From: Seonamhaeicola algicola
GTDB lineage: Bacteria > Bacteroidota > Bacteroidia > Flavobacteriales > Flavobacteriaceae
Length of the DNA: 64,000 nucleotides
Assembly (NCBI RefSeq): GCF_007997385.1
Contig: NZ_VOSC01000005.1
Coordinates: 62,001-126,000 of the forward strand
Reading direction: 5' to 3'
Position numbers and translations under genes: made by a program. Positions 54,603 to 64,000 of this stretch are shown piece by piece. The notes under the pieces were generated by a model. That model was not told the DNA's origin and made no database searches. It was given only the letters and a program-made list of their open reading frames with translations. Position 1 is the stretch's first letter. Every line of letters begins with the position of its first letter.

Positions 54603-57209
54603 CTAAAATTCTTCAGTAACTAAATCACCTTGGTTTCTAAAAACCAAATTATCATCAAAAGCATCAAGTAAAATAATGCTATCTGTTGTTACTTTACCTG
54701 CTAATATTTCTTTACTCAATGCATTTAAAACTTCTTTTTGAATAACACGTTTTACGGGTCTTGCTCCATATTCTGGGTTATAACCTTTACCTGCTAAATA
54801 CGCAATGGCTTCAGGTGTAGCATCAAAAGTAATGCCTTGTTGTGCTATCATTTTTGTTATGCCTTTAAGCTGCAAGCCAACAATGTTTATAATGTTTTCT
54901 TTTGATAAAGGTGTAAACATAATAGTGTCATCTATTCTATTTAAAAACTCAGGGCGCACGCTTTGTTTTAACAATGCAAGTACATCTAGTTTTGCAGTTT
55001 CAATAGCAGAATTAATATCTTTTGTAGCTTCAAAACGCTCTTGAATAATGTTACTTCCCATGTTTGAAGTCATGATAATAATGGTGTTTTTAAAATCTGC
55101 AATTCTACCTTTGTTATCAGTTAATCTGCCTTCATCTAATACTTGTAATAGAATATTGAATGTATCAGGGTGTGCTTTTTCAATTTCATCTAAAAGTACT
55201 ACAGAGTAAGGTTTACGTCTTACAGCTTCGGTTAATTGACCACCTTCATCATAACCAACATACCCAGGAGGCGCACCTACTAATCTACTCACAGCATGAC
55301 GCTCTTGGTATTCACTCATATCAATTCTGGTCATAGCATTTTCATCATCAAATAAGTATTCTGCTAAAGCCTTAGCTAATTCGGTTTTACCAACACCCGT
55401 TGTACCTAAAAATAGGAAAGTGCCAATGGGTTTTTGCGGGTTTTGTAATCCTGCTCTACTACGTCTAACGGCATCACTTACTGCTTCAATAGCTTCTTCT
55501 TGGCCAACAACACGTTTGTGTAATTCATCTTCTAATTTTAAAAGTTTTTCGCGTTCACTTTGTATCATTTTAGTAACCGGTATTCCTGTCCATTTTGCTA
55601 CAACTTCAGCAATATCTTCGTAGGTTACTTCTTCTTTTATAAGCGAATTATCGGCCTGTGCTTGTAATTGCGTTTGGTAAGTTTCAAGCAATTGTTGTGC
55701 TTCTTTAATTTTACCATAGCGTAGTTCGGCTACTTTACCATAATCTCCATCACGTTCAGCACGTTCAGCTTCTATTTTATAGTTTTCAATATCTTGTTTA
55801 GTATTTTGAATATTATCTACAACGTCTTTTTCGCTTTTCCATTTAGCATTAATTTCATTGCGTGTTTCTTTTAAATTAGCTAAATCTGAACGAAGCGATT
55901 TTAATTTACTTTCATCTTTTTCACGTTTAATTGCTTCAATTTCAATTTCTAGCTGCATAATTTTTCTGTCTAAAACATCTAATTCTTCAGGTTTAGAATT
56001 GATTTCCATACGCAATTTTGAAGCAGCTTCATCCATTAAATCAATAGCCTTGTCTGGTAAATACCTATTAGTTATGTAACGAGTAGATAGCTCTACAGCG
56101 CCAATAATAGCTTCGTCTTTAATACGCACTTTATGGTGTGTTTCGTACTTTTCTTTAATACCTCTTAAAATAGAAATAGCACTTTCAGTATCAGGCTCGT
56201 CTACCATAACCTTTTGGAAACGACGCTCTAAGGCTTTGTCTTTTTCAAAATATTTTTGGTATTCATCTAAAGTTGTTGCGCCAATAGCTCTTAATTCACC
56301 ACGAGCTAAAGCGGGTTTTAAAATATTAGCTGCATCCATAGCACCTTGGCCGCCACCAGCACCTACAAGTGTGTGAATTTCATCAATAAACAGTACTATA
56401 TCTCCATTACTTGTTGTAACTTCTTTAATAACCGCTTTTAGGCGTTCTTCAAATTCACCTTTGTATTTAGCACCGGCAATAAGTGCGCCCATATCTAAAG
56501 CAAAAATTTGTTTATCTTTTAGGTTTTCAGGAATATCACCATCAATAATTCTGTGGGCTAAACCTTCGGCAATGGCGGTTTTACCTGTACCAGGTTCACC
56601 TACTAAAATAGGGTTGTTTTTGGTTCTGCGTGATAAAATTTGAAGTATGCGTCGTATTTCTTCATCTCTACCAATAACCGGATCTAACTTACCATCTTTA
56701 GCTAATTGATTTAAATTTTTAGCATATTTATTCAAAGAATTATAAGTATCTTCTTGACTTTGCGATGTTACATTTTGGCCTTTACGAAGCTCATTAATGG
56801 CTGCGTTTAACGTAACTTCAGTAACACCTTGGTCTTTTAGCATTTGGGCAATTTTACTTTTAGATTTAAAAACGGCCATAATTAAATGCTCAACAGATAC
56901 GTAATCGTCTTTTTTGTTTTTTGCAATATTTGCAGCTTCATTTAGCGTTTTTCCGGCTTCGCGAGACAGCATCAAATCGGTGCCAGTTACTTTAGCAAAA
57001 CTTTCCAATTGCTTATCTAAAGCTTGTTTTAAAATACTAACGTTTACATTTAGTTTTTTTAAGATAAATGGTAATACGTTTTCATCTACTTCAAAAATAC
57101 CTTTAAAAAGGTGTTCATTTTCTATTTGTTGGTGGCCAAAACCTTGCGCTATTTGTTGCGCTTGTTGTATGGCTTCTTGTGATTTTATTGTATAATTATT
57201 AAAGTTCAT
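54603..57209 (-). CDS. clpB: ATP-dependent disaggregase ClpB
   Basis: An 868-residue protein of normal length. The double-Clp N-domain ([19 protein letters not shown]) is followed by AAA-1 (Walker A GEPGTGKT) and AAA-1 Walker B ([15 protein letters not shown]). The M-domain coiled coil is at about residues 405-520. AAA-2 has Walker A GTTGVGKT and [26 protein letters not shown]. It rescues aggregated proteins with DnaK. It is divergent from the ytxJ operon. Confidence 0.97.
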   Translation of the reverse strand: MNFNNYTIKSQEAIQQAQQIAQGFGHQQIENEHLFKGIFEVDENVLPFILKKLNVNVSILKQALDKQLESFAKVTGTDLMLSREAGKTLNEAANIAKNKKDDYVSVEHLIMAVFKSKSKIAQMLKDQGVTEVTLNAAINELRKGQNVTSQSQEDTYNSLNKYAKNLNQLAKDGKLDPVIGRDEEIRRILQILSRRTKNNPILVGEPGTGKTAIAEGLAHRIIDGDIPENLKDKQIFALDMGALIAGAKYKGEFEERLKAVIKEVTTSNGDIVLFIDEIHTLVGAGGGQGAMDAANILKPALARGELRAIGATTLDEYQKYFEKDKALERRFQKVMVDEPDTESAISILRGIKEKYETHHKVRIKDEAIIGAVELSTRYITNRYLPDKAIDLMDEAASKLRMEINSKPEELDVLDRKIMQLEIEIEAIKREKDESKLKSLRSDLANLKETRNEINAKWKSEKDVVDNIQNTKQDIENYKIEAERAERDGDYGKVAELRYGKIKEAQQLLETYQTQLQAQADNSLIKEEVTYEDIAEVVAKWTGIPVTKMIQSEREKLLKLEDELHKRVVGQEEAIEAVSDAVRRSRAGLQNPQKPIGTFLFLGTTGVGKTELAKALAEYLFDDENAMTRIDMSEYQERHAVSRLVGAPPGYVGYDEGGQLTEAVRRKPYSVVLLDEIEKAHPDTFNILLQVLDEGRLTDNKGRIADFKNTIIIMTSNMGSNIIQERFEATKDINSAIETAKLDVLALLKQSVRPEFLNRIDDTIMFTPLSKENIINIVGLQLKGITKMIAQQGITFDATPEAIAYLAGKGYNPEYGARPVKRVIQKEVLNALSKEILAGKVTTDSIILLDAFDDNLVFRNQGDLVTEEF

Positions 57210-57252
57210 AGCTTAAATTTGTTTTTCTTTACACTGGGTAATAGTCAATAAT

Positions 57253-57339
57253 CTTACCAACATAATTTAAGAGACAAAATGGCGGTTTTTAATCTGTTGT
57301 TAATGACTTTTAGTCAGTTTGTAAGTAATGTTGGTAAAG
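57253..57339. promoter_or_regulatory. Separated inverted repeat in the clpB/ytxJ divergent promoter
   Basis: CTTACCAACAT (57253-57263) is matched by its reverse complement ATGTTGGTAA-G (57328-57339, with one extra A). The two lie 64 bp apart, one near each divergent start. A shared operator for a stress regulator is possible; no known consensus is recognised. Confidence 0.4.
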
Positions 57340-57367
57340 TCGACTTAACTATAAAATTAAAATAGTA

Positions 57368-57757
57368 ATGGGAATTTTTAATAAAATATTTGGAGGTTCA
57401 GGTGAACCTAAAGAAGAAAACGTATTGCCTTGGATTGCATTAAACAACCTAGAGCAGTTAACAGAAATTGAAAAAAAATCTGAAACAAAAACACAAGTAA
57501 TATTTAAACACTCAACACGTTGCGGCATTAGCCGTATGGTAATGAATCAGTTTATTGCAGCATATAATTTAAATGAAAACGATTTAGATTTATATTATTT
57601 AGATTTATTAAACCACAGAAACGTATCAAATGAAGTTGGTTATAAATTTCAAGTACTGCACGAGTCGCCACAAATATTAGTTATAAAAAATGGGCAAACT
57701 GTTGCGCACGCATCACACGGAGCTATTAATGATGTGCAATTAGAAACCTTTGTTTAA
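57368..57757 (+). CDS. YtxJ-like bacillithiol-system redox protein
   Basis: A 129-residue thioredoxin-fold protein of the YtxJ family: VIFKHSTRCGISRMVMNQF with a single active cysteine (C-x-x-S form), DLYYLDLLNHRNVSNEV and HESPQILVIKNGQ. Such proteins are predicted monothiol bacilliredoxins. It suggests that the host makes bacillithiol or a related thiol. The next gene starts immediately after its stop. Confidence 0.88.
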   Translation: MGIFNKIFGGSGEPKEENVLPWIALNNLEQLTEIEKKSETKTQVIFKHSTRCGISRMVMNQFIAAYNLNENDLDLYYLDLLNHRNVSNEVGYKFQVLHESPQILVIKNGQTVAHASHGAINDVQLETFV

Positions 57758-58153
57758 TTGACGGCACACTATCTTTTTGTTTACGGCACATTATTACAAA
57801 ATGCCGAAAACGAAATGTCGGCGTTTTTAAAAGCACATGCTACCGTAATTTCTAAAGGTTATTTTATAGGTCAGTTGTATAAAATATCGTGGTTTCCGGG
57901 TGCTATTTTAAGTAATGACCAAACACAAAAAGTTTACGGTACTTTGGTAAAACTTACAAAAAACGTATTTGAAGTTTTAGATGATTACGAAGATTTTAAA
58001 CCCAATAACCCTAGTAAGAGCCTTTTTATACGTCAAAAAGTTACAGTTTTTGCAAAAAACAATCGTGTTTACAATGCATGGGTGTATCTTTACAACCAAA
58101 ATGTAAACCCACAAAACCGCATAGTTTCCGGAGATTTTTTAAAAGATGCCTAA
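57758..58153 (+). CDS. Gamma-glutamylcyclotransferase-like (AIG2/GGCT) protein
   Basis: A 131-residue protein with the YGTL motif (LFVYGTLLQNAEN) and VFEVLDDYEDFKP, which contains the usual acidic residue region. The start is a TTG directly abutting the preceding TAA, with no ATG available nearby. Family members form 5-oxoproline from gamma-glutamyl compounds, though many bacterial ones have unknown substrates. It overlaps the next gene by 8 bp. Confidence 0.82.
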   Translation: MTAHYLFVYGTLLQNAENEMSAFLKAHATVISKGYFIGQLYKISWFPGAILSNDQTQKVYGTLVKLTKNVFEVLDDYEDFKPNNPSKSLFIRQKVTVFAKNNRVYNAWVYLYNQNVNPQNRIVSGDFLKDA

Positions 58154-59837
58154 CCCTAAATTTACAGACACCCTTTTTCATCCGCTTCACAAACAAAATA
58201 AAACCGTAATACCTCGGTTATTCACGTTTCCTTTTTATTATGAACCACATACTTTAAGCATTTTAGCTGCTAAAGATTTACAAAACTACCTTGAGCATGA
58301 GGCTAATTTTAATCATAATTTTGGATTAAAACCTAATGCAGAAGGTTTAGTAATAGGGAAGATGTTTGGTGTTATGGTAGTTGAAAATGAAGCAGGCACT
58401 ATTGGGTATTTAGCAGCTTTTTCAGGAAAACTAGCCGAAAGTAATTTACACAAAGGTTTTGTACCCACGGTTTATGACACGTTGAATCCTGAAGGATTTT
58501 ATAAAATAGGCGAGCAGGAACTAAATGCCATTAATGAAAAAATAGAGGTTTTAGAAAATTCTGAAGCTTATAAATTAGCTAAAAGTAATTTAGAAACGTG
58601 CTTAAAAACTTATGAAAACGACTTAAAAGCTTTAAAGCAAACTATAAAAGAAAAGAAAGCAAAGCGCAATAAACTTAGAGATTCTGAAGCTGAAAAATTA
58701 ACACCAGAAGCTTATGTAGATTTGCTTGAAAAACTTAAAAATGAAAGTATTTATTATCATTTTAGGTTAAAAGATTTAAAAACCAATTGGAAACTTAAAA
58801 TTAAAGCAGCGCAAATTCAGTTTGATACCATACAAACTACATTAACTACTTTAAAAGAAAAACGCCGTTTACAGTCGGCTTCACTTCAAAAACAATTACA
58901 TAAACAATATGCGTTTTTAAATTATAAAGGCGAAAGCAAAGATTTACTAGATATTTTTAAAAATACCACTGTTAGAATTCCGCCAGCAGGAGCAGGTGAA
59001 TGTGCAGCGCCCAAGTTATTTCAGTATGCTTATCAAAATAATTTAAAGCCTATAGCCATGGCAGAGTTTTGGTGGGGCGCATCACCAAAATCTGAAGTGC
59101 GTAAACACAAACAATTTTATCCGTCGTGCCGTAGTAAATGCGAGCCTATTTTAGAGCATATGATGCAAGGGCTACAGGTAGAACCTAACCCTATTTTAGA
59201 AGTTAAAAAACACCATAAGCCTCTAGAAATTTTGTTTGAAGATGATTATTTATTGGTAGTAAATAAACCACATGAATTTTTATCGGTACCAGGAAAAACT
59301 AATTTAGAGTCTGTACAAACAAAAATGCAACAATACTTGCCAAAAAGTAAAGGCCCGCTGTTGGTGCATAGGTTAGATATGTCAACATCAGGTATTTTAC
59401 TGGTGGCAAAAAATGAAAAAACACATAAAAACCTTCAAAAGCAATTTATAAAACGTACAGTAAAAAAACGTTACGTTGCTGTTTTAGATGGCGAACTTTC
59501 TAATAAAGAAGGTATTATAAATTTACCCTTGCGTGTAGATTTAGATAACCGCCCACAGCAATTGGTGTGTTATGAGCATGGTAAACCAGCAAAAACAAAA
59601 TATAAAGTAATAAAGGTTGAAGATGGAAAAACCCGCATTCATTTTTATCCAATTACAGGCAGAACACATCAATTACGGGTACATGCAGCACATAGTAATG
59701 GCTTAAATATACCCATTGTTGGCGATGATTTGTATGGTACCAAGGCAAAACGCTTACACTTACACGCAGCTGCTTTAACATTTGAGCATCCTGTTACTAA
59801 AAAGGAGTTGCATATTGTTTGCGAGGCGCCTTTTTAG
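58146..59837 (+). CDS. RluA-family pseudouridine synthase with N-terminal extension
   Basis: A 563-residue protein. The C-terminal ~210 residues are an RluA-type synthase with the catalytic Asp in HRLDMSTSGILLVAKN and ITGRTHQLRVHAAH. The first ~355 residues are not part of the catalytic fold. They include a beta-rich start, a long coiled coil (about residues 120-245) and a conserved-looking segment with GAGECAAPK (Glu285, Cys286) and Cys328-x3-Cys332. These three cysteines with an adjacent Glu recall zinc-dependent deaminase sites, but no such activity is established. RNA target unknown. Confidence 0.9.
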   Translation: MPNPKFTDTLFHPLHKQNKTVIPRLFTFPFYYEPHTLSILAAKDLQNYLEHEANFNHNFGLKPNAEGLVIGKMFGVMVVENEAGTIGYLAAFSGKLAESNLHKGFVPTVYDTLNPEGFYKIGEQELNAINEKIEVLENSEAYKLAKSNLETCLKTYENDLKALKQTIKEKKAKRNKLRDSEAEKLTPEAYVDLLEKLKNESIYYHFRLKDLKTNWKLKIKAAQIQFDTIQTTLTTLKEKRRLQSASLQKQLHKQYAFLNYKGESKDLLDIFKNTTVRIPPAGAGECAAPKLFQYAYQNNLKPIAMAEFWWGASPKSEVRKHKQFYPSCRSKCEPILEHMMQGLQVEPNPILEVKKHHKPLEILFEDDYLLVVNKPHEFLSVPGKTNLESVQTKMQQYLPKSKGPLLVHRLDMSTSGILLVAKNEKTHKNLQKQFIKRTVKKRYVAVLDGELSNKEGIINLPLRVDLDNRPQQLVCYEHGKPAKTKYKVIKVEDGKTRIHFYPITGRTHQLRVHAAHSNGLNIPIVGDDLYGTKAKRLHLHAAALTFEHPVTKKELHIVCEAPF

Positions 59838-61397
59838 TTAAATTAAAGTTAGATAATTAGTTAAGTTATCATTACGTTGTAAGCCAATTTTTTTACGTAT
59901 TCTAGAGCGGGCCATATGCACGCTGTTTATTGAAATTCCTAACAAGTGAGACATTTCTTTGCTGTCAAAATTAAGCTTTATTAATGCACAATGTTTTAAA
60001 TCTGTAGGAGTTAAATCTGGATGTTTTTCTAATAATTTATCATAAAAAGAACTGTTAACTTGTGTGAATCTTAAATGAAAATCGTCCCAAATTTTTTTAT
60101 TAGTAAGTTTATATTTACGTTTTAAGGTTTTATATAGTTCAGGGTTGTTTTGTTCAATAGCTTCTAAAAGTTCTTTAACTGCAGATTCTTTTTCTATAAT
60201 TTGAAGCGCATTAGAGGTAAGTTCTTTATTTTTTAAATTTAAAATAGCTTTATTTTTTTCTCTTAAATTAGCCATTTGTTTCATTTTACTTCGCTGTTTA
60301 ACAGCAATAAAAAACAATGCAATAAAAAGTATAAGCACTCCAATTGAAAGCTTTAACCATAAACTAGCACGTTTATTTGCTTTAAGAATTTTAATTTGTG
60401 ATTGTAGTTGTACTTCCTTTTTTTCTAGAGCTTTTTTATAGTTGTTTTTTATTTCAAAAAGTTGCTTATTTAAAATGCTCTGAGCGTTAAATAAACTATC
60501 TGAAATAATTTTTGATTGTTGTATGTTTTTGTAAGCTTCAATATAATTTTTTGTTTCATAATTTAAAACAGATAATGCTTCTAATACTATTGGCTTTAAC
60601 TTGATGTTGTAGGTTAAAGAATCTATGGCGCGTAATGATTTTTTATAATAAAACTTAGCACTGTCAGTTTGATTGAGTGCTTGTTTTAGTTCTCCAATAT
60701 GAAAAGAGATAGAGGTTTGAAATCCATTATTTTGCTTTTCTAAAAAGGGCAAAATATTATTAAAATACTTTTTTGAAAGTTTGTAGTTTTTCTTTTTTAA
60801 ATATGTAATGCCGTAAACACCATCAACAAAATAAAGTTTTTTTAAGTTTCCTTGTGCTATATAGCAAGAGTCTAAATACACAAGTGCTTTATTGTAATTT
60901 TTCATTTCTAAATATTGAACAGCAACATCAAGATATGATGAAATTACGGTATTAGAACTTTCATTCATTTTCAAGGCATGTGTTTTAGCTAATTTTAAGC
61001 CAGCCTTTGTGTGCTTTAAGGCAATACTATCTTTACCAAATGCAGTATATAAAATACCTAGCATTTGATGGAATTTGTATAAAGGTTTTTTGTTTTCAAT
61101 ACTATCGGCTGTAGGTAAAGCTTCCCAAATTAAATCGAAAGCTTCATTGAAATGGCCTTTCCTATGGGCTATATCAGCAAGGTAATTAATGCATATTAAA
61201 TAGTTTAAAATATTACATTTTTGTTTAAAATAAGTAGCACCTTCACTAAAATAGCCAAAAGCTTTTTCTGTGTTTTTTTGTGCCATTATGTACTGCTCTT
61301 TGTTAAATCGCTCTTCTGTATAAATTGAATCTAAAACCTGAGAAATACTATTTATTGTAGTTAAAATACAAAGCATTAAAGGCAAACATTTTTTCAT
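59838..61397 (-). CDS. TPR sensor with C-terminal LuxR-like DNA-binding domain
   Basis: A 519-residue protein: signal peptide, periplasmic TPR repeats (about residues 25-300), a coiled segment, one membrane helix (about 335-355), a cytoplasmic coiled coil, and a C-terminal helix-turn-helix (LTPTDLKHCALIKLNFDSKEMSHLLGISINSVHMARSRIRKK in several pieces). This one-component layout is common beside polysaccharide-utilisation genes of Bacteroidota. It is divergent from the fucosidase genes and probably regulates them. Its stop abuts the stop of the convergent synthase gene. Confidence 0.85.
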   Translation of the reverse strand: MKKCLPLMLCILTTINSISQVLDSIYTEERFNKEQYIMAQKNTEKAFGYFSEGATYFKQKCNILNYLICINYLADIAHRKGHFNEAFDLIWEALPTADSIENKKPLYKFHQMLGILYTAFGKDSIALKHTKAGLKLAKTHALKMNESSNTVISSYLDVAVQYLEMKNYNKALVYLDSCYIAQGNLKKLYFVDGVYGITYLKKKNYKLSKKYFNNILPFLEKQNNGFQTSISFHIGELKQALNQTDSAKFYYKKSLRAIDSLTYNIKLKPIVLEALSVLNYETKNYIEAYKNIQQSKIISDSLFNAQSILNKQLFEIKNNYKKALEKKEVQLQSQIKILKANKRASLWLKLSIGVLILFIALFFIAVKQRSKMKQMANLREKNKAILNLKNKELTSNALQIIEKESAVKELLEAIEQNNPELYKTLKRKYKLTNKKIWDDFHLRFTQVNSSFYDKLLEKHPDLTPTDLKHCALIKLNFDSKEMSHLLGISINSVHMARSRIRKKIGLQRNDNLTNYLTLI

Positions 61398-61666
61398 AAA
61401 TAAAAAGTTAGGGTTTTAAAAGTAATAATTACTGTTAAAAATAGAGTTGAAATTAGCAACGCAAACCTTTAAATATAGTTATAATATAGTCTGTTTTTGT
61501 TTATTTAAAGATTAATAAATGAACTTTGAAGTATTGAAAAACAAGTGATTGTGCAGGATTTAAAATTTGATGGAGTTTTTTAAAATTCAAATTAAAATAT
61601 AGTGCCTTGGGTCTTGTTAATATAGTTTCAATTACAAATAAGCCAATATAATTAAATAAGTAAGAT

Positions 61667-63241
61667 ATGACTATTAGAACAATTTTAAACACAGTTTTTT
61701 TATACATAGCGTTGTTTTCAATTATTAATACAAACGCTCAAAATAATATTAGTGAGACTAAGAAAATTGAACAAAAAGAAAGAAAACGCTATAAAGAAGA
61801 ATGGGTATCTATAGCCAAACATTCTTGCCCAGAGTGGTTTAGAGATGCTAAATTTGGAATTTATACACATTACGGGCCTGCAGTAAACGCTACAAAATAC
61901 AAACAAACGGAATGGTGGGGTTGGGCTATGTATAATACCAAACAAAAATTTTGGACTAATGCTATTAGGCCAAACTCACCTGATACAACCAGTGCCTTTA
62001 AATTGCAATTAGAAAAATGGGGGCACCCAAATAACTTTGGTTACAAAGATTTTATAAAAGAATTTAAACCAACAAAATTTAATGCAGAAGAGTGGGCAGA
62101 TTTATTTGATAAAGCTGGTGCAAAATTTTGTGGCCCTATGGGAACACATCATGATAATTACATGTTGTGGGATTCTGAAGTTACACGTTGGAATAGTGTT
62201 AAAACTGTTGGCGTTAATATTGTGGGTGATTTAGAAAAAGCCATTAGAAAACGAGGTATGAAATATTTAATCACGTTTCATCATGCCTTCTCTTGGTGGT
62301 TTTTTAGTGAATCTTATAAATATGACGGTGGTGTTCCTGGAAATGAAGATTTGTATTGTAAACCCCATGAATTTTCTAGTGATCAGGATAGTTTTGATGA
62401 ATATCCTGATGCCGAATATGAAGATCTTTGGTTTAAAAAACTTGAAGAGGCAGCATTAAAATATCATCCTGATTTATATTGGTTTGATATGGGCTTGGAA
62501 CTGTTGAGTGATGATATTAGAAAAAAAGCCTATGCCAGATTATTAAACCTAGCCGCTTCTAAAAATCAAGATATAGGGATTAGTTATAAAATTAAGTTCC
62601 AACAATGCATTCCTGCTTCAGCTGGTATTTTAGATTTTGAAAAAGGAAGATCTGTAAGAGCTTTAGAACGTCCGTGGCTAACAGATACACCATTAGCAGG
62701 TTGGTTTTATAATGGAAGACCTTCTCGTTCTACTGAAGCAATTGTAGAAATTCTAGTTGATATTGTTAGTAAAAATGGATGTTTATTGCTAGATGTTAGC
62801 CCCAAACCAGATGGTTCTATACCACAGGATCAAAAAGAAACGTTATTAGGTATTGGCGAGTGGTTAAAAATAAATGGTGAAGCAATTTACAATACACGCC
62901 CATGGATTATTGCTGGAGAAGGCCCAACAGAATTAGATAAAGATGGACATTTTAACGAAAACTGGGAGGCTATTTATACAGAAAAAGACATCCGTTTTAC
63001 CCAAAGTAAAAACAAAAACATCCTTTATATAACCGTATTAGATAAACCAACTAAAGGAGAAGTAGTAGTCACAAAACTAGCTAGTATTTATCCCTATTTA
63101 GAGCGCGATATTGCCGAAGTTAAACTCTTAGGAACTAATGCAATTATTTCGTGGAAAAGAGATGAAAAGGGTTTGCATTTAGAATTTCCACAAAGCGCTA
63201 ATGGTAAGCATGCTTTTAGTTATCAATTAAAATTAAAATAA
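61667..63241 (+). CDS. Secreted GH29 alpha-L-fucosidase
   Basis: A 524-residue protein with a signal peptide (ending NTNAQ). The GH29 barrel shows WFRDAKFGIYTHYGP (substrate-binding His68), MGTHHDNYMLWDSEVTRWN and the nucleophile Asp in DLYWFDMGLEL. A C-terminal beta-sandwich closes the protein (about residues 400-524). It removes alpha-L-fucose from fucosylated glycans in the periplasm. A second family member follows 8 bp downstream. Confidence 0.93.
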   Translation: MTIRTILNTVFLYIALFSIINTNAQNNISETKKIEQKERKRYKEEWVSIAKHSCPEWFRDAKFGIYTHYGPAVNATKYKQTEWWGWAMYNTKQKFWTNAIRPNSPDTTSAFKLQLEKWGHPNNFGYKDFIKEFKPTKFNAEEWADLFDKAGAKFCGPMGTHHDNYMLWDSEVTRWNSVKTVGVNIVGDLEKAIRKRGMKYLITFHHAFSWWFFSESYKYDGGVPGNEDLYCKPHEFSSDQDSFDEYPDAEYEDLWFKKLEEAALKYHPDLYWFDMGLELLSDDIRKKAYARLLNLAASKNQDIGISYKIKFQQCIPASAGILDFEKGRSVRALERPWLTDTPLAGWFYNGRPSRSTEAIVEILVDIVSKNGCLLLDVSPKPDGSIPQDQKETLLGIGEWLKINGEAIYNTRPWIIAGEGPTELDKDGHFNENWEAIYTEKDIRFTQSKNKNILYITVLDKPTKGEVVVTKLASIYPYLERDIAEVKLLGTNAIISWKRDEKGLHLEFPQSANGKHAFSYQLKLK

Positions 63242-63249
63242 AAATTAAA

Positions 63250-64000
63250 ATGAAACATTTTATAACATTAATAATGTGTTTGGTGTTAATGCAATTTAAT
63301 GCCCAAAACAAAAAAGAAAACGCTAGTGAGGTAGACCATATAGCCCAAGCAAAAAAAGCAGGTAATACATTTAAAGAAGAATGGCCATCTATAGCAAAAC
63401 ACAGTACACCAGAGTGGTTTAGAGATGCAAAATTTGGCATTTTTACCTGCATTGGGCCGGCAACACTTGGCACACAACATAAAACTACTGAGTGGTACGG
63501 TTGGGCAATGTATGATACAATTGGTGTTTACTGGAATAATGCTCCAAGACAAAAAGATCCTAAACCTTCAAATGTATATCTTAAACATAAAGAATTATTT
63601 GGTGGTACACCACATGAATTTGGTTATAAAGACATTATTAAGCAATTTAAACCCACCAAATTTGATGCCGAAGAGTGGGCAGAATTATTTCAAAAATCTG
63701 GAGCTAAATTTATGGGGCCTATTGGAGTATTTCATGATAATTATTTGAATTGGGATTCTGATGTTAGCCGATGGAATAGTAAAGATATGGCCGGTGTAGA
63801 TATTACAGGCAATTTAGAAAAATCTATAAAAAAACGAGGTATGAAATTATTAATTACTTACCACCATGCTTTTACTTGGTACTGGTACTACCACTCATTT
63901 GCTTTTGATGGCGGTGTTCCTGGTAATGAAGACTTATATGGAAAAGTACACAGCTTTTCTTCTGATAGCGATAGCTTTGAACCTTATCCTGATGCTGATT
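63250..64000 (+). CDS. GH29 alpha-L-fucosidase-like protein, 3' end outside window
   Basis: The frame is open from the ATG at 63250 to the window end (250 codons). It starts with a signal peptide (LIMCLVLMQFNAQ) and aligns along its length with the preceding fucosidase: WFRDAKFGIFTCIGP, EWYGWAMYDT, FGYKDIIKQFKPTKF, FHDNYLNWDSDVSRWN. The substrate-binding His is Cys67, and the first His of the HHD motif is Phe. Specificity or activity may differ. The nucleophile region is not in the window. Confidence 0.9.
   Translation, partial: MKHFITLIMCLVLMQFNAQNKKENASEVDHIAQAKKAGNTFKEEWPSIAKHSTPEWFRDAKFGIFTCIGPATLGTQHKTTEWYGWAMYDTIGVYWNNAPRQKDPKPSNVYLKHKELFGGTPHEFGYKDIIKQFKPTKFDAEEWAELFQKSGAKFMGPIGVFHDNYLNWDSDVSRWNSKDMAGVDITGNLEKSIKKRGMKLLITYHHAFTWYWYYHSFAFDGGVPGNEDLYGKVHSFSSDSDSFEPYPDAD

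Overview
The window looks like a chromosome segment of a marine or aquatic Flavobacteriaceae-type member of the Bacteroidota. The evidence is low G+C, TAnnTTTG-type -7 promoter boxes, a type IX secretion sorting domain, LytTR and TPR-LuxR regulators, a MoaC-MoaB fusion, YtxJ, and secreted glycoside hydrolases of polysaccharide-utilisation type. I see no rRNA, tRNA, CRISPR array, insertion sequence or phage gene. The species cannot be named from the sequence.

Layout. (1) 1-2.7 kb: C-terminal part of a histidine kinase, an Hpt protein, a UDP-glucuronate decarboxylase and a LytTR response regulator. (2) 2.8-20 kb: a probable exopolysaccharide production and export locus. It holds a secreted protein with a T9SS sorting domain, a TPR/outer-membrane barrel protein, a STAS protein, a Wzx/PelG-like flippase, a GT4 transferase, a membrane-anchored glycosidase, an Ig-like lipoprotein, a 1030-residue GT-C-like membrane protein, a receiver-GT2 fusion, a half-length degenerate GT2, an unknown small protein and an Hsp20-like protein. 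Five promoters here carry a pair of roughly 10-bp direct repeats 21-22 bp apart, each pair 30-31 bp before a TAnnTTTR-like box. This is the geometry expected of LytTR sites. (3) 20-33 kb: an eight-gene molybdenum-cofactor operon (minus strand), an FNR-type regulator with four candidate cluster cysteines, a globin, a nitrate-type ABC importer and an outer-membrane porin. This is the uptake and cofactor side of nitrate use; no nitrate reductase lies in the window. (4) 33-41.6 kb: a carboxypeptidase-regulatory-like membrane protein, a transglutaminase-like protein, a 704-residue protein with a duplicated unknown domain, two small membrane proteins, a NarL-type two-component pair and YifB. (5) 41.7-45 kb: a secreted GH2 beta-galactosidase. 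(6) 45-52 kb: a coupled run of DUF2891 lipoprotein, Nramp-like transporter and PxpABC 5-oxoprolinase, then a PhoD-like phosphatase and a lipoprotein. (7) 52-54.2 kb: DeoD, DeoC and a degenerate DeoC paralogue. (8) 54.6-59.8 kb: ClpB, YtxJ, a gamma-glutamylcyclotransferase-like protein and an RluA-type pseudouridine synthase with a cysteine-containing N-terminal extension. (9) 59.8-64 kb: a TPR-LuxR regulator and two tandem GH29 fucosidases, the second cut by the window end, probably the edge of a fucan or fucoside utilisation locus.

The strongest candidate for an undescribed system is region 2. Its gene content recalls Pel-type synthase-dependent secretion (TPR-barrel, PelG-like exporter, GT4, membrane glycosidase), but no c-di-GMP receptor is visible. 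Control instead appears to run through a phosphorelay: kinase, Hpt, LytTR regulator with tandem promoter sites, and a receiver domain fused directly to a dolichyl-phosphate-glucose-synthase-like glycosyltransferase.
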